NCBI GenBank assembly: GCA_033557465.1
Contig: CM066031.1
Location: forward strand, 1,443,674,163 to 1,443,738,162
DNA: 64,000 nt
Direction: 5' to 3'
Source of the DNA: Ichthyophis bannanicus
Lineage: Eukaryota > Chordata > Amphibia > Gymnophiona > Ichthyophiidae
Positions within the stretch are counted from its first letter, which is position 1, and every line of letters begins with the position of its first letter. The translations under genes and the position numbers were made by a program. Below the pieces are notes generated by a model, which saw only the letters and a list, made by a program, of their open reading frames with translations, searched no databases and was not told the DNA's origin. Shown here piece by piece: positions 11,572 to 23,280 of the stretch.

Positions 11572-11740
11572 TGAAGAACTGGAGAGAGGCAGTTGGGAAA
11601 GGCAGGAAGGCAGCACGCAGGCGCTGTGGGATGCTCCCAAAAGCTTTCTAATTGGACGCTGGGGAGCGTTCCCACGCATGCTCCGTCGGTACCAATGATA
11701 CCCATATGTGAAGACTACATTCCTGCTTGTTCCTGGAGAT
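11572..11740 (-). repeat. 5' inverted terminal repeat of DIRS A2
   Basis: Reverse complement of 5818-5985, including GGGAGCRTTCCC, AAAGCTTTCT and CATATGTGAAGAC. The terminal 40 bases recur in the internal complementary region. A purine-rich run (11428-11455) lies between the repeat and gag. Confidence 0.9.
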
Positions 11741-14085
11741 TAAGAAAAGTACTTTCTGTGTAAGGAACTTAGAAGAAGCAGATCCTAATGGTTAAAAAAA
11801 CAGCTTCCTGAACGAAGTTGTCACCAGATTAAGGTCCCATCGTACAGAGGGCTTCTGCTATGAAGGTTTTACATGGAGAAGGCTCTTCATGAAGCGAGCA
11901 ATCATATAGAAACATAGAAATATGATACTGAAATGGTGGAAAGTTATCCACTGAAGCATAATATATGGCCAGAACACTAAGGTGCACTGTAATGAAGGAT
12001 GTCTGATGGCCTAAATGATATAAATGGTATAGATACCCCAATATAGTAATGTGAGAGGACTGTGGCCAGTAGAGAAATACCAGATTAAAAATCGATTCCA
12101 TTTGACAGCCTATGTGTGTCTATTGGATGGCTTCCCAGTGAATAAGAGAATGTACAGGATAAGCTCTGGTAAGCCAAGAGCAGAAATTAGAATCCTGTGC
12201 AGGATTCCTGCTAAGAAAGGAATTGGTGGATATGTATACAGGATGGACCAGATCCATGGCATCACTAGGGCATATAGAGCTAGATGCAGGGGAGAAGTGA
12301 GGATGGAACAATAAAGAGAAAGCTTTGCATTTCCCTGCTGTTGAACGTTCAACTTGAGATATTCCTCATTCTTGTAAAATGTATCTCAGGAAAGATGTAT
12401 CCGGGGACCATTCGTGAGACTGAACAATTCTGCTAAGGCTGTCAGCTAATTTGGTGTGCAGATCTGGGATGCAGACAGCTTGTATCTGCATGTGATTGGC
12501 TATAGCAAAATCCCAAATAGTGCCTATCACCCGACAAAGAGAGCCTGTGCCACCTGATTGTCAGAATTAAGGATGATGAACTCTGAGGCAGATGAAGAGA
12601 AACTCAAAGGGCATAGTAAATCTTCTGAGTTCTAAATGGTTGACGTGGAGATGTTTCTCTAACTTTGACCTCATTCCTTACAAATGAGCCCCAACATGAG
12701 CTCCCTTTGCCAAATTAGAAGCATCTGTAGACCGGACTAACTGATGTTTTTTTTTTTTTTTGGTGCTGTTGAGTCAGTGCTGACTCCTAGCGACCCAGCT
12801 GCTTCTGGGTTTTCTTGGCAATGTATCACCGGAAGTAGATTGCCAGGCTAGCATGGGGCAAAAGGAAAACTTTTTGTCAGCTTAGGTATGGAAGCCCATC
12901 ATCACAGCATAGATTGAAATCAAGACAGTGGATAAATTGTTGTTGATAGAGGCTGGAGCCATTAATTATTTTGAAATCTGAGCCTCAGTGAGGCTACCTC
13001 ATTTTCAGAGAGGCTAGTGGGACTACATGTACAGCTGTAGCCTTGTGACTTAAAATCTGGAAGCAAGCCATAGCTATGCCTTTTTTGCTGTTTGTATGAC
13101 TTGAACATGTGCAATGGGGGCTTGTATTCTGTCTTCTGGCATAAGGCCTATACTTGAAGTGTGTTAAGATGGCAACTAGAAAGGAAATGGGGTCTGTAGG
13201 GCAGAACATAGATTTTTGAAAAGTGATAATACAGCCTATTTATTAAGAATCGGGTTTGAGAGTCTGAAGAGGCTGTTAGAAGCCAGTTCTGAAGATATGG
13301 GACACTTGATGGCTCTGCTCCTAGATGTGGACAGATGCTATCGGAAAGCATTTTGTAAAGACTCTGGGACTCGACTACAGGCCAAATGAAAGCATCTTCT
13401 ACTGAAAATAGATGGTCCGGAGAAATAATTCTGATACTTTCTGTAGAAATGACTGAGTGGTATATGCATAAATGCATCCATGACATCCAGAGTACACAGG
13501 CAGTTGCCTTTTTTTAAGAAAAGGTAGAGTATTCATTATGAACTTCTCCTTGTGAAGAAAGGGATTGAGGTCTCTGAGGTCACAATCCTCTCTCATTTTT
13601 TTTAAATTAGAAAATACCTGGAGTGGAAACCAGTTCTATGGCATTAGACTATAAGAGAAAAGAAACCTCCTCCTCTATCAGATTGGTATGGGAGGTGGGC
13701 CTAACATAAAGACCGATCCAGAGGTCATGTAATGAACTTGAGTCAATAATCTGTTTTGAATATATTTAGGATCCATGATTTTGATAATTACAATTAAAGG
13801 AAAAATTGATCCTGATAGGAAGAGGAGAATGTATATTTTGTAGAGGTTGGGGTAATGGATGATAGTCAAAAGAAGGATAAAAAAATCACTGCTTTCCCTA
13901 TCATTTTAATTTGCACTGTCTCTTATCGTATCACTCAATAAAGTATCTCAAGCACAAGAGACATCGGCTAACTTAGAATGTTTGCTCTCGTGCAAAGCTT
14001 GCTGCAATGGTAGAAGCAGAAACTCTGGAGGAGGCTCAAAGATGTCCTATGTCATTCTTATACGCCATTCCCATCTACTACTACT
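11741..14085 (-). pseudogene. decayed pol and gag C-terminus, old DIRS lineage C (middle fragment)
   Basis: Continues the recombinase cut at 5791: 11741-11930 aligns with A2 6880-7050 (shared AGGTCCCAT and CTTCATGA blocks). RNase H sequence follows; 12530-12610 aligns with A2 7870-7960 (AGAGAGCCTGT). RT is seen in the frame 13596-13399 (LRDLNPFLHKEKF, compare LRELNKFLFKEKF in A2). From about 13930 the sequence aligns with gag of A2 near 9600-9650. It is cut at 14085 by an L2 LINE and resumes near 23281. Many stops; an ancient copy. Confidence 0.6.
12747..12850 (-). mobile_element. short retroposon fragment (possible RTE-type 3' end or SINE)
   Basis: A T-run at 12747-12761 followed by about 90 bases containing GAGTCAGTGCTGACTCCTAG and GCGACCC, a pattern I associate with RTE/BovB-like 3' ends and their SINEs. 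It interrupts the alignment of lineage C RNase H/RT. Identification is tentative. Confidence 0.4.
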
Positions 14086-15825
14086 ACCACTATTAATCAT
14101 TTATATAGCGCTACAAGGCATATACAGCACTGTACAAACATATAAAGAAGACAGTCCCTGCTCGTAGAGCTTACAATCTAATCAAGACAGACAGAACAAT
14201 ACAAGAGAAACAAGGGGGGGGGGGGGGGGTTCAGATAGCAAAGGAGACACAAGGAGAACAAGGAATTAGGATCCAAATGCAGACTCAAAGAGGTTAAGTC
14301 TTTAGCATGAATTTGAAGAGGGGGAGAGAAGAGACGACGTAAAGATAGAGGAAGTTTGTTCCATGCATAAGGAACAGCAAGATGAAAAGATCGAAGCCTG
14401 AAGTTTGCAGAGAAGAAAAGGATACTGCGAAAAGAAAGCCAGGGGAGGAGCAGAGTTCACAGGGAGGGGTGTAGGGAGAGGGAAGAGAGGAAAAGTAATG
14501 AGGAGCAGTAGAGTGAATGCATTTATATGTTAGAAGGAGAAGTTTGAATTAGATACGGAAACGGAAGGTGAGCCAATGAAGTGATTTTAGAAGAGGGGTT
14601 ATATGAGTGTATCAGGGCTGGCAGAAGATTAGCCGCGCAGCAGAGTTCTGGATAGATTTAAGAGGAGAGAAAAGACACTGAGAGAGACCAGCAAGGAGGA
14701 GGTTGCAATAGTCAAGACGGGAGGTGACCAAAGAGTGGACAAGAGCCTTAGTAGTCTGTTCAGAGAGGAAGGGACAAATGTTAAGGTTTTAGCTATATGT
14801 TTAATATGTGTGGAGAAGGAAAGGGAGGAGTCAAAGATAACCTCAAGGTTGCGGGCCGAGGAAACAGGAAGAAGAAAAGTGTTGTCAACAGTGATAGAGA
14901 AAGGAGGAAGAGAGGAGGAGAGTTTAGGGGGGAAAAATAAGATGTTCAGTTTTAGCCATAGTCAATTTTAGGCGGCGGTGAGACATCCAGGCGACAATCT
15001 CAGATAAGCAAGTAGAGATATGAATTTGGAGCAAAGGAGAGATGTCAGGTGTAGATAGACTTGAGAGTCATCAGCATAAAAATGATACTGAAAGTTATGG
15101 GAAGAGATGAGGGCACCAAGAGACTTGGGTATAGAGAGAGAAAATGAGAAGGCCCAGAACAGACCCTTGAGGTACACCAACTGAGAGAGGGATGGCAGTA
15201 GAGGAGGAACCTCCAGAACAAACACTGAAAGAGCGATTGGAGAGATAAGAAGAGAAACAAGACAGTACAGGGCCTCTAAAACCAAGAGAAGATAGAGTGT
15301 CAAGGAGGAGGAGGTGGTGATCAACTATCAAAAGCAGCAGAAAGATCAAGAAGAATGAGAACTGAGTAGAGGCCTGGAGACTTTGACAAGAGCCATTTCA
15401 GTAGAATGAAATGGACAAAAAAACAGATTGAAGTGGATCAAAGAGGGCTTGAGAGGAGAGAAATACGAGACAGCGTAGAGAATTGCATGTTCAAGAATTT
15501 TGGAAATGAATGGGAGAAGGGAGATGGGTCAATAATTAGAAGGACAAGTAGGGTCAAGTAAGGGTTTTTTAAGGAGAAGAGTGATTACAGCATGCTTGAA
15601 GGTTGCAGGGAAAGTTGCAGAGAAAAGTGAAAGGTTGAGAATATGTGAGATGAAAGGTATGACAGAGGAGGAGATGGAGTTGAGGAGATGGGTTGGGATA
15701 GGACCAGAAGAACAGGTAATGAGTTTAGCAGAGAAAAGAAGAAGAGAGGTTTCCTCAACAGAGATTTTAGAAAAGGATGAAAGAGTGATAGACGTTGAGG
15801 GGAAAAGTGCAATTCTGGTGGCCAT
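14086..15825 (-). pseudogene. L2-clade LINE reverse transcriptase (3' part)
   Basis: Minus-strand pieces give RT motifs in order: 15876-15529 has a FPATFKHAVITLLLKKP block before the fingers; 15349-15095 has GVPQGSVLG; 15324-14968 has YHFYADDSQVYLH with the catalytic YADD. The 3' end (about 14090-14200) contains the TATATAGCGCTAC tail followed by a run of 16 G (14214-14229). Frameshifts separate the pieces. The 5' half lies at 22217-23225, separated by a CR1 that itself contains DIRS B1. The clade call rests on the motif style and on the other L2 copies here. Confidence 0.75.
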
Positions 15826-16104
15826 ATCTTTAAAAGGATATAGCGGAATTAGTAAAGGTACAGAGAAAAGCCACAAAAATGGTAAACTGGATGGAAGGAT
15901 ACCCCTTTGAGGAAAGACTTAAAAGGTTAGGGCTCTTCAACTTAAAAAAGAGAAGGCTGAGGGGAGATATGATAGAAGTCTATAAATTAACAAATGGAGT
16001 GGAACAGGTGAACATAGAAAGGTTGTTTATGCCACCAAAAAGTAGAAAGACTAGAGGACACGTAATGAAGCTACTAGGTAATCTATTTAAGACTAACAAA
16101 AGAA
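15826..16104 (+). pseudogene. CR1 LINE, end of ORF2 (left part)
   Basis: Plus-strand translation from about 15840 gives the CR1 ORF2 C-terminus: KVQRKATKM, then [24 protein letters not shown] and a kinked PPKSRKTRGH block. The second CR1 at 28673 has the same sequence. It is inserted in the L2, between its NYFHDK and DMATRIALFP segments, and is interrupted at 16104 by DIRS B1; the 3' tail resumes at about 22096. About 200 bases of CR1 expected between the two parts are absent. Confidence 0.85.
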
Positions 16105-16460
16105 AGCATAGTTACTCACCTGTAACAGGTGTTCTCCAGGGACAGCAGGAATCAGTCCTCACATATGGGTGACATCTGCACTGACGAAGCCCGCGCGGAG
16201 CATTTCCCAAGTTTTCAAAGAAAGCCTTTCGGAATGCCACCACACATGCGTGGTCCCCTTCCCGCCCAAGGGTGCCATCTTGATCAGTCAGATGACATAG
16301 CTCAGGCAAAGGATAAAAAATACCAAGAAGAGTTGGCAATTCCAAGGGTAGTTGGGTAGATTGTGAGGACTGATTCCTGTTGTCCCTGGAGAACATCTGT
16401 TACAGGTGAGTAACTACGCTTTCTCCAGGAACAAGCAGGAAGTCAGTCCTCACATATGGG
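16105..16460 (-). repeat. 3' terminus and internal complementary region of DIRS B1
   Basis: 58-bp inverted arms 16105-16162 and 16363-16420 with few mismatches, followed by 16421-16460, which begins TTCTCCAGGAACAAGCAGGA and corresponds to the complement of the missing outer right end. The first arm carries the exact palindrome-like CACCTGTAACAGGTG also seen in subfamily A. Confidence 0.88.
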
Positions 16461-16719
16461 AATCGCCAGCTACAGTCTACTGAGGACCTGTAGAAAAGCG
16501 CCACGGTGAGTCATGAGCAGACACTGGTAACCGAAGACAGCCTGAGGACCCCGGATCCCCAGAAGACCACACTCCCGGTAGCTGCAGAAGGGTCGGAGAG
16601 CCGGAGTTGCCTAAACCCCGAATAGATTACAGAGTATGGCCCGACCAAAGGCACTGTCCCGATGGGAACTCCCTCTCCAGGCAGTAATGCGTTGCAAAGG
16701 TGTTAGCTGAGGACCAGGT

Positions 16720-17990
16720 TGCGGCTCGGCAAATGTCCGTCAATGGCAAGGAGTGCAGGTGTTGCAAGAAACAGTACAAACGCATAAGCAGTGTTAAACT
16801 CACAACTCTTTATTGGTCCACATATAACACAGGGGGGCCAGACCCAACACAGGACGTGTTTCGTGATATACTTCTTCAGGGGTGAGGCACACCAAGAAAA
16901 CATTTTGCTTGTTTCTTTTTCCACTCTTTAGCCTTTTAGTTTGTTGTGAACAGCTGTGATAGGCAAAGAACAGTGGTATACAGCAGAGGTACTCAAATCC
17001 AGTCCTGGAGGGCCATAAACCAGTCAGGTTTTTGGGATATGAGTGCAGGAGTGCAGGTGTGCCACTGATGTCGCCCTCGCACAAACACCATGCACCATGA
17101 CTCGGCGGTCCAGCGGTAGCCCAGCCTGAGCATGGGTGAAGGCGATGCAGTCCGCCACCCAGATGGAAAGGGTCTTCTTGGTGACCACGAGCCCCAAACG
17201 GGCAGGGGCATAGGAGACAAAGAGCCGCTTGGACCTGAGGTGAGCCTGCGTATGCTGCAGGTTGAAGGAGAGAGCCCTCGTACAGTCAAGGGTATGGAGG
17301 ATCACTGACGCCCGGTCGGCGTAGTGCTTCAGAAAGAAGGTTGGCAGCACTATCTCCTGGTTGAGGTGGAAATCCAAGACAATCTTCGGGAGAAACTTGA
17401 GATGTGTTTGGAGAAATACCCTGTTCCCATAAAATCTCACGTAGGGCGCGTTGGCCATCAGGGCCTGAAGCTCACTGACCCTTCAGGCTGAAGTGAGGTC
17501 CACCAGAAAAACCACCTTCCAGGAAAGGTGCTGAAGTAAGCAGGACGCCATCGGCTTGAAGGGCATTTGGGTTAGTCGCGCGAGGATGACATTGAGATCC
17601 CACTCAGCTGGAGATGGCCAGATGTGGGGGCTTGGAAAGAAGCAGCCCGTGCATGAAGCGGGAAACCAGTGGCTGGCCCGAGAGGGGTCTGCCCCCGACT
17701 GGGTGGTGGTTTGCCTAGATCGTGCTCAGGTGGACCCTGACCAAGTTGGACTTCAGGCCCGCCTGACAGAGATGGAGTAGGTACCGCAGGATCAAGAGGG
17801 TGGAGCAAGAGAATAGGTCGGCCCGTATCCCCGAATACCACACCGAGAACCGATGCCATTTAAAGATGTACACCCTCCTAGTCAAGTCCTTGTGTGAGGC
17901 CAGCAATATGTCCTCAATTTCCACTGGGAGATTAGGAGGGGCTAGAGCGACCCGCTCAGTCGCCAAGCCGTGAAAGATAAAGACTTCAAG
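16720..17990 (-). pseudogene. tyrosine recombinase, DIRS copy B1 (broken)
   Basis: Pieces align with A4: 17990-17780 encodes the N-terminal VYIFKWHRFSVWY block and the GLKSNLVRVHLS segment; 17458-17062 encodes the catalytic half (HLNQEIVLPTF, LDCTRALSFNL, a VTKKTLSIW block). The H-x-x-R box reads HGVCARATS, so the second catalytic Arg position is Cys. The frame is cut by a 284-bp insertion at 16763-17046 just before the region of the nucleophilic Tyr. The first catalytic Arg block near 17460-17480 falls at a stop/frameshift. Confidence 0.75.
16763..17046 (-). mobile_element. 284-bp retroposon-like insertion with 14-bp target-site duplication
   Basis: AGGAGTGCAGGTGT occurs at 16749-16762 and again at 17047-17060, flanking DNA that is foreign to the recombinase gene. 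Read on the minus strand the insert begins with a fragment of a common palindromic repeat (compare 50364-50560), then carries CTGAAGAAG, seven bases, CACGAAACACG, a CCTGTGTTGGG block and an AATAAAG near its end. The same CTGAWGAAG...GAAACACG...AATAAAG order is present at 44920-45055, so it is a repeated family. No coding capacity. Confidence 0.7.
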
Positions 17991-20065
17991 TTCGGGTGAA
18001 GAAGCAGATCCTCCTTCTGTGTTAACAAGCTCGGCGTGCTGCCAAGGGGAACCGGAGGCTCCAATGAGAGGCAGAGAAGCAGTGGGAACCAGGGCTGCTG
18101 AGGCCACTATGGGGCCATGAAAATCACCAAGGCCCTGCCCCGCTGTATCTTGAGGAGAGCTCATGCTATGAGCAGAGTGGTTGGAAACGCATACAGAAGG
18201 ACGCGTGCCCACGACAGCAGGAAGGCATCAGAGGCTTCCCTGTCCGGGTGGGGAACTGGGCCGCAGAACTGCAGGAGCTGCGAATTCACTGGGCTGGCAA
18301 AGAGGTCCAGGACCGGAGTCCCCCAATGCCAGAACAGCCACTGTGCCATCTCTGGGCAGAGGCGCCACTCATGTTGCTGGAGGATCCGACTCAGCCTGTC
18401 TGCAAAGACGTTGTCCTGGCCAGGGAGATAGGTGGCCCGCAGAGTTATGCCTTGGTGAATCGCAAAGGACCACAGGGCTACCGCCTCCAGGCAGAGGCTC
18501 TAAGAGCCAGTGCCCCCCTGCTTGTTCATATAGAACATTCCCATCTGGTTGTCCGTCTGGACAAGCACCATCTGGTGGTGAACATGGTGCCTGAGCACCC
18601 GGAGGGCGAGGAGGACCACCTGGAGTTCGTGAAAGTTGATCGGCTGTTGGGACTCCTCCGCAGTGAGCTCCCCAGCCCATGAGGGAGGCATCTATGGTCA
18701 GAACCACATCGTGCTGTGGAACCTGGAATGGCATGCATCGAAGCAGATTCCGGGCATCCATCCACCATTTGAGGAACTCGGACAGCTGGGGAGTGACCGA
18801 GACAGCCCCTCAGAGACGGCCCGTCACCTGAGCCCACTGAGTGCGAAGGCACCACTGCACCACCCGCATGTGCAGTTGGGCATCGGGGACGACGTGGACT
18901 GTCGAGGCCATATGGCCAAGGAGACGGAGCATCACTTGGGCCGATACTGTGCTGTGGCACTGAATCGCGGATGCCAGAGCGATGAGGCAGTCTGCCCTGT
19001 CCTGGGGAAGGAAGGCTGTCGCCCATTGAGTGTCGAGGCATGCGCCGATGAACTCCAGGGATTGGACTGGAGTGAGGTCAGATGTCGGTTAGCTGACCAC
19101 AAAGCCAAGGTGCTTGAGGAGATGGACGGTGCTGGCCGTGGCCCACTGTGCATCAGTCTCTCTCCTATAACGAGCCAATCGTCTAGATAAGGGTAGACGA
19201 AGATGCCCTGTAATTGAAGGTGGGCTGCGGCCACCATGAGGCATTTGGTGAACACTTGCGGGGCGGACGCAAGGCCAAAAGGAAGCACTCTGTATTGATA
19301 GTGGTTCCCTTGTACCCTGAAGTGCAAGTATTTCCTGTGTTTGGGGTGGACGAGGATGTGAGCGCATGCATCCCGAAGATCCAATGAGCATAGCCAGTCG
19401 CCCTGCCGAAGGAAGGGCAGCATGGTGCCAAGGGAGAGTATTTTTAATTTCTCCCGCACCAGATATTTATTGAGATTTCTTAAATCGAGGATGGATTAGA
19501 AATCACCTGTCCACTTTGGCACAATTAAGTAATGGGAGTAGAACCCATGACCTCTGAAGTGCAGTGGGATCACTTCCACTGCTCGCTCCTCGAGGAGGTT
19601 GGCAAGCTTCTGTGCCAAGAAGACCTGGTTTGCGGGGGGTTGAGGGGGCTCCGCAGGGCAGAAAGGTGGAGGAAGCCAGTCCAGGTGAAGGAGGTAACCC
19701 TCCCGTACGACTTGGAGGACCCAGGTGTCCGAGGTGACAGACTCCCATCGGGGAGTGAAGTGGACCAGGCGCCCTCCCACCGGTAGCTGGGTCAACGTAG
19801 GGCGAATGGCTATGCATCTGACGTCAAAAACCAAGCGCCGACTGGGCCGTTGCCAGGGTCTGGCTCTTGGGTCCCTTAGCTTACGCGGGCCCTGGGGGCC
19901 GCTATTGCTTTGACCGTCCTGGGGTTGAGCTGGCGCCGGAGGGTAAAGTGGGTAGCCCCAGTAGGGAAGACCCTTCCTCTGAAAGAAAGGCTTCTTGCCC
20001 TGTTGATTCTTCCGCTGGAGAGAGGAAGTCCTCTGGGAGAGATGGATGCAAGTGACGTACTCCAT
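17990..20065 (-). pseudogene. reverse transcriptase and RNase H, DIRS copy B1 (frameshifted)
   Basis: RT pieces: 20065-19496 ends with the YSHYLIVPK block; 19459-18932 has SLGTMLPFL, CSLDLRDACAHILVHP, LPFGLASAPQVFTKCL and an intact YPYLDDWL catalytic motif. RNase H pieces: 18761-18650 with LTIDASLMGWGAH; 18691-18500 with HELQVVLLALR and QTDNQMGMFYMNKQGGTGS; 18349-18161 with LDLFASPVNSQLLQF and LLYAFP. At least three frame changes and one stop separate them. Order and spacing match A2. Confidence 0.85.
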
Positions 20066-21773
20066 CTCAATCTATGCTGCTTTGTCCTCCATCGGTTTGC
20101 CAAACAATTGCTCGCCCAAGCACGGTACATCGAGCAGTTTTTCCTGGACCCATTGTTCGAGGTCTGAGGACTGGCCCCGATACCAGCAGCCACTACCTGA
20201 GCAGAGGACTCAAAGCTGTCACATGCAGTGTGAGAAAGGTACTTTGAACAGTCATCCACTGACTTCAGGAGGGACTGGAAATGGCAGAGGTAATCGCCAT
20301 CAAGGCCTGCCTGGAAACCTCCAAGCTCCTTCGCGAGGTCACAAAGGAACATGCCTATATATAATTGGTAAGCCTGGATGCGGGTCGCCAGCATGGAGCC
20401 TTGGTAAGCCTTACGCCTGGGGGCGTCGAGGGCAAGAGAGTCCCTACCCAGCGGGATCGAAGAGTGAGTATTTGGGCTCTTCTGCTTCCACATGGCAGAC
20501 TCCACCACCATCGAGGTATGAGGGAGCTGGGCCTTCCTGAAGCCAGGCCCTCGCTGGACCCTGTACATGGTGTCCAGGCACTTGCTGACAATGGGGATAG
20601 ATGCAGGTATCTCCCACATATGGAGGACTAGCCGGGCTAGGATGGGCGGAACCAGGACCATGAGGGATTCCCTCGGTGGAGCCTCATATTGTAAAATATC
20701 AAGTTCCTCCACACCGGGCAACTCCTCGGATTGTGTGGAGAGTGTTAGGGCTCAAGCCATGTCCCGCGCCAACTCAAGAAAGGAGGTGTCTTGGGAAGAG
20801 ACCATCGCTTCTGAACAGGCGGAGAAGGATCCGAGGGGAGGTCCCGATGAGCCCGGGATTTAGAGGAAGTGTCCCCGTTGGACTCCCAGGCCGAAATTTC
20901 CAAGGAAGACTCGGAGCTAGGTTGCTCAAACAGAGCCGGTGCTGTGTGCTGGGCTTTCGAGGCTGAAGCTCGCCTGGAGCCTGAGGCACTGGCTCGAGAA
21001 GATCTCGCACCCAAAGACTGGGCTGGAGAATGACACTTTTGCCAGGATCCCTCATGAGGCCCCTGGCTCTCGGGGGTTGTCACGATGGTCTGGGAGCCAT
21101 CACAGGCATCACCCTCGAGGTCTCAGGGCGTGTGCCAGTGGGGCCTGGCACCAGAACCAGCACCTGCTGGGCAGCAAGGAAGGCAGAAACGCTGTGCTCC
21201 AGTGCTAGCATTTGGGCCTCCCACTCGGGAGTGGGGTCTTTCAATGCCAATGCCGGGGTGACCAGGTTGGGAGTTGAGGAGGAGAGGGTGTCCTTGCCGG
21301 GAGACCCTCAGGAGACCAGGCGCCATCGCCGGAGACGTCCATATCAGTACGAGGTACCTTTTGTGGCTGCTTCTTCTCCGACTCTTGAGACTGCCGAGGG
21401 GGACCGAGGGACCGAGTCCGAGAACGCTCACACTTATCTGGAGCTCCTGACAGGGTCCTCAAGACCTTCTTCTTCTTCTTCTTCCGCTCCCTTTAGGGGG
21501 ACCCTTGCTCAAAGTGATGCTGGGGCCACGGGGGACCCCAGAAAATGAAGGTCGGTGGAGCGGGAAGCTACTAGGGACACCAGGGCCGCCTTGCGGAAAA
21601 TATCATCCAAGTTTCTGCTTACGGCTCTGGATGGCCTTGGAGGACATCTTTTTACAAAGGGAGTAGAGCTCCGGGTTATGGTCAGCTTCTAGGCACTTAA
21701 GACAACAGTCATGGGTGTCTGTGAGTGACATGTTTTTGGAGCATCTGTCACACTTTTTGAAACCGGAGGCCAT
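19876..21773 (-). pseudogene. DIRS gag-like protein, copy B1 (broken)
   Basis: The start is at 21773 (MASGFKKC). The zinc-binding module follows (CDRC, CCLKCLEADH). The middle is read in several frames. The conserved core is in the frame 20721-19876: LDILQYEAPP, LDTMYRVQRGPGF, SMVVESAMWKQKS, LDAPRRKAYQGSML, then CDSFESSA. The Pro/Ser/Glu-rich middle is more acidic than in subfamily A and lacks its dense GGTACC palindromes. Confidence 0.75.
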
Positions 21774-22095
21774 GGGGGCAAAAAGAATCCCCGCAAGGTC
21801 AAAGATCTTCGGCTCAGCCAGCGGTTGAAAAGGGCACGAAATGCGCTAAAGACGAACTCACGAAGAAAAAATAAAAAATGAAAAAAACAGCAAAGTCTCA
21901 GGGCCCACTGCTGAGGCAGGGGCACTGGGGACGGCGGGAGGAGAACCAGGAAGCCGGAATTAGAGAGACAATTATGAGACTTTTTCCGAGATACAGGGAC
22001 GTGTGTCTGAAGGGCTCCACGGAAAAAGGGAAACGGATCAAGATGGCACCCTTGGGCGGGAAGGGGACCACGCATGCGTAGTGGCATTCCCAAAG

Positions 22096-22216
22096 GAAGC
22101 TGTGGACTTTGGGTATCTGCCAGGTACTTGTGACCTGGATTAGCCACTGTTGGAAACAGGATACTGGGCTTGATGGACCTTGGTCTGACCCGGTATGACA
22201 TCTCTTATGTTCTTAT
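22096..22216 (+). repeat. CR1 LINE 3' tail (right part)
   Basis: Contains the CR1 3' end: TGACCTGGATT, GGAAACAGGATACTGGGCTT, GACCTTGGTCTGACC and the terminal TCTTATGTTCTTA. The copy at 29462-29558 is nearly identical. It is the 3' remainder of the CR1 begun at 15826. Confidence 0.9.
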
Positions 22217-23225
22217 AGGGGTGAAGAAGATTTAGTGTGGAACTGAAGAGTAATCTTATGTTCTTTTGTCATGGAAATAGTTTGCTAGGGTTTGGGCAGA
22301 GAGAAAAGGAGGGATTGGAGGTGGAGGTACCTTGAGAAGAGAATCAAGAGTAGAACAGAGGCGGCGAGGGATAGAGGCAAGATGGTTAGTCAGATGGAGA
22401 AAATAGTTTTGCTTAGCGAGTGCAATAGTGGACTGGAAAGAAAAAAAGCAGGAATTTGAAGTGAAGAAAGTCAGAGAGAGAAAGCGGGATTTGAGCCAAG
22501 TGCGCTCTGCTGAGCAGGCAAAGGAACATAGGTAGCGAGTAGTTGAAGACAACCAGGGATGAAGTGAGGTGCGCCTCACAGGACATGGAATGGGCAGAGC
22601 AAGAGTATCCAGAGTAGAGGAGAGAGCAGTATTATAGAAAGCTATGGCTTCATCAACAGACTTAGAGGACAAAGTGGAAAAGAGAAGAGATGAGACAGTA
22701 GTGGATAGCATCAGTGAATCAATAGCATGAAGATTCCTAAAAAGATAGGAGGAGATTGGGCGAGACTGAGGCGGGTAGTAATGAAGAGTGACAGTTAACA
22801 GGTGATGGTCAGATAAGGGAAGAGTGGAGGTATGGAAATTAGAAGGTAAACAATTAGAGTAGAAAAAAAGGTAAAGGAAGTGACAAAGCTGATGAGTGGG
22901 GGCAAAGAGCAAAGCTGAAGGTTGAAAGACGAGGTAAGGGAAAGGAACTTGGATGCATAGGGGTTATCAATATGAAAATTAAAGTCACCAAGAATAAGGG
23001 AGGAGGAAGAAGAATCTAGGTAGAAGAGGATTTGTTAGGGGGTCTATAGATGACAGCGATCCAGAGAGGTAGGGGATTAAAAAGACAGATGGAATGTACT
23101 TCAAAGGAGGGAAAGGAATGAGATTGCGGGAAAAAGAGGCAGAGCCCGATTCCACACAGTACCCAGTCTTGTTCATATATGTAAGATATAGATGTACAGG
23201 AGGTTGTGGTTACCAGCACTCAGAG
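22217..23225 (-). pseudogene. L2-clade LINE, endonuclease end and RT N-terminus (5' part)
   Basis: The minus-strand frame 22912-22256 (218 residues) gives the linker after the endonuclease: LPLSDHHLLTVTL is the SDHH catalytic block, RTSLHPWLS and the SAERTWLKSR block follow, and it ends at NYFHDK. The frame 23219-23016 has the endonuclease IYRPP motif. It joins the RT at 15825 once the CR1 is removed. The 5' end is truncated near 23225. Confidence 0.8.
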
Positions 23226-23280
23226 GCCACTCTAAGGGCCCTTTGGCATGGGGCTTAGGCACGGGCCCACCACTGATATT
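23226..23280. other. unassigned short interval
   Basis: About 55 bases with GC-rich GGGCCC repeats between the L2 5' truncation point and lineage C sequence. Origin unclear. Confidence 0.3.

Larger units (their letters stand above)
5792..11740 (-). mobile_element. structurally complete DIRS retrotransposon copy A2
   Basis: 5949 bp, all genes on the minus strand. The left (3') end at 5792 and right (5') end at 11740 share an inverted terminal repeat of about 165 bp (5818-5985 against 11572-11740). An internal complementary region at 6069-6167 carries complements of the two outer ends. In order from 5' it holds gag, RT, RNase H and tyrosine recombinase. It sits inside the recombinase pseudogene of lineage C, which continues on both sides. 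I see no long target-site duplication, consistent with recombinase-mediated integration known for DIRS. A 287-bp insertion splits gag. Confidence 0.92.
16105..22095 (-). mobile_element. DIRS retrotransposon copy B1 (second subfamily, truncated 5' end)
   Basis: Same gene order as A2 but GC-richer and clearly diverged. The left end has the family layout: 16105-16162 inverted against 16363-16420, then the ICR half 16421-16460. At the right, the terminal repeat is recognisable (22041-22095, GGTGCCATCTTGATC and its flanks in inverted form against 16230-16300), but the outer 100 or so bases are missing. All reading frames are broken. It lies in a CR1 and carries a 284-bp insertion in its recombinase gene. 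Confidence 0.88.

Noticed and set aside
14086..14230. CRISPR-like or satellite array
   Set aside because: No regular repeat-spacer pattern; the 16-G run and TATATAGCGCTAC block belong to an L2 3' end.
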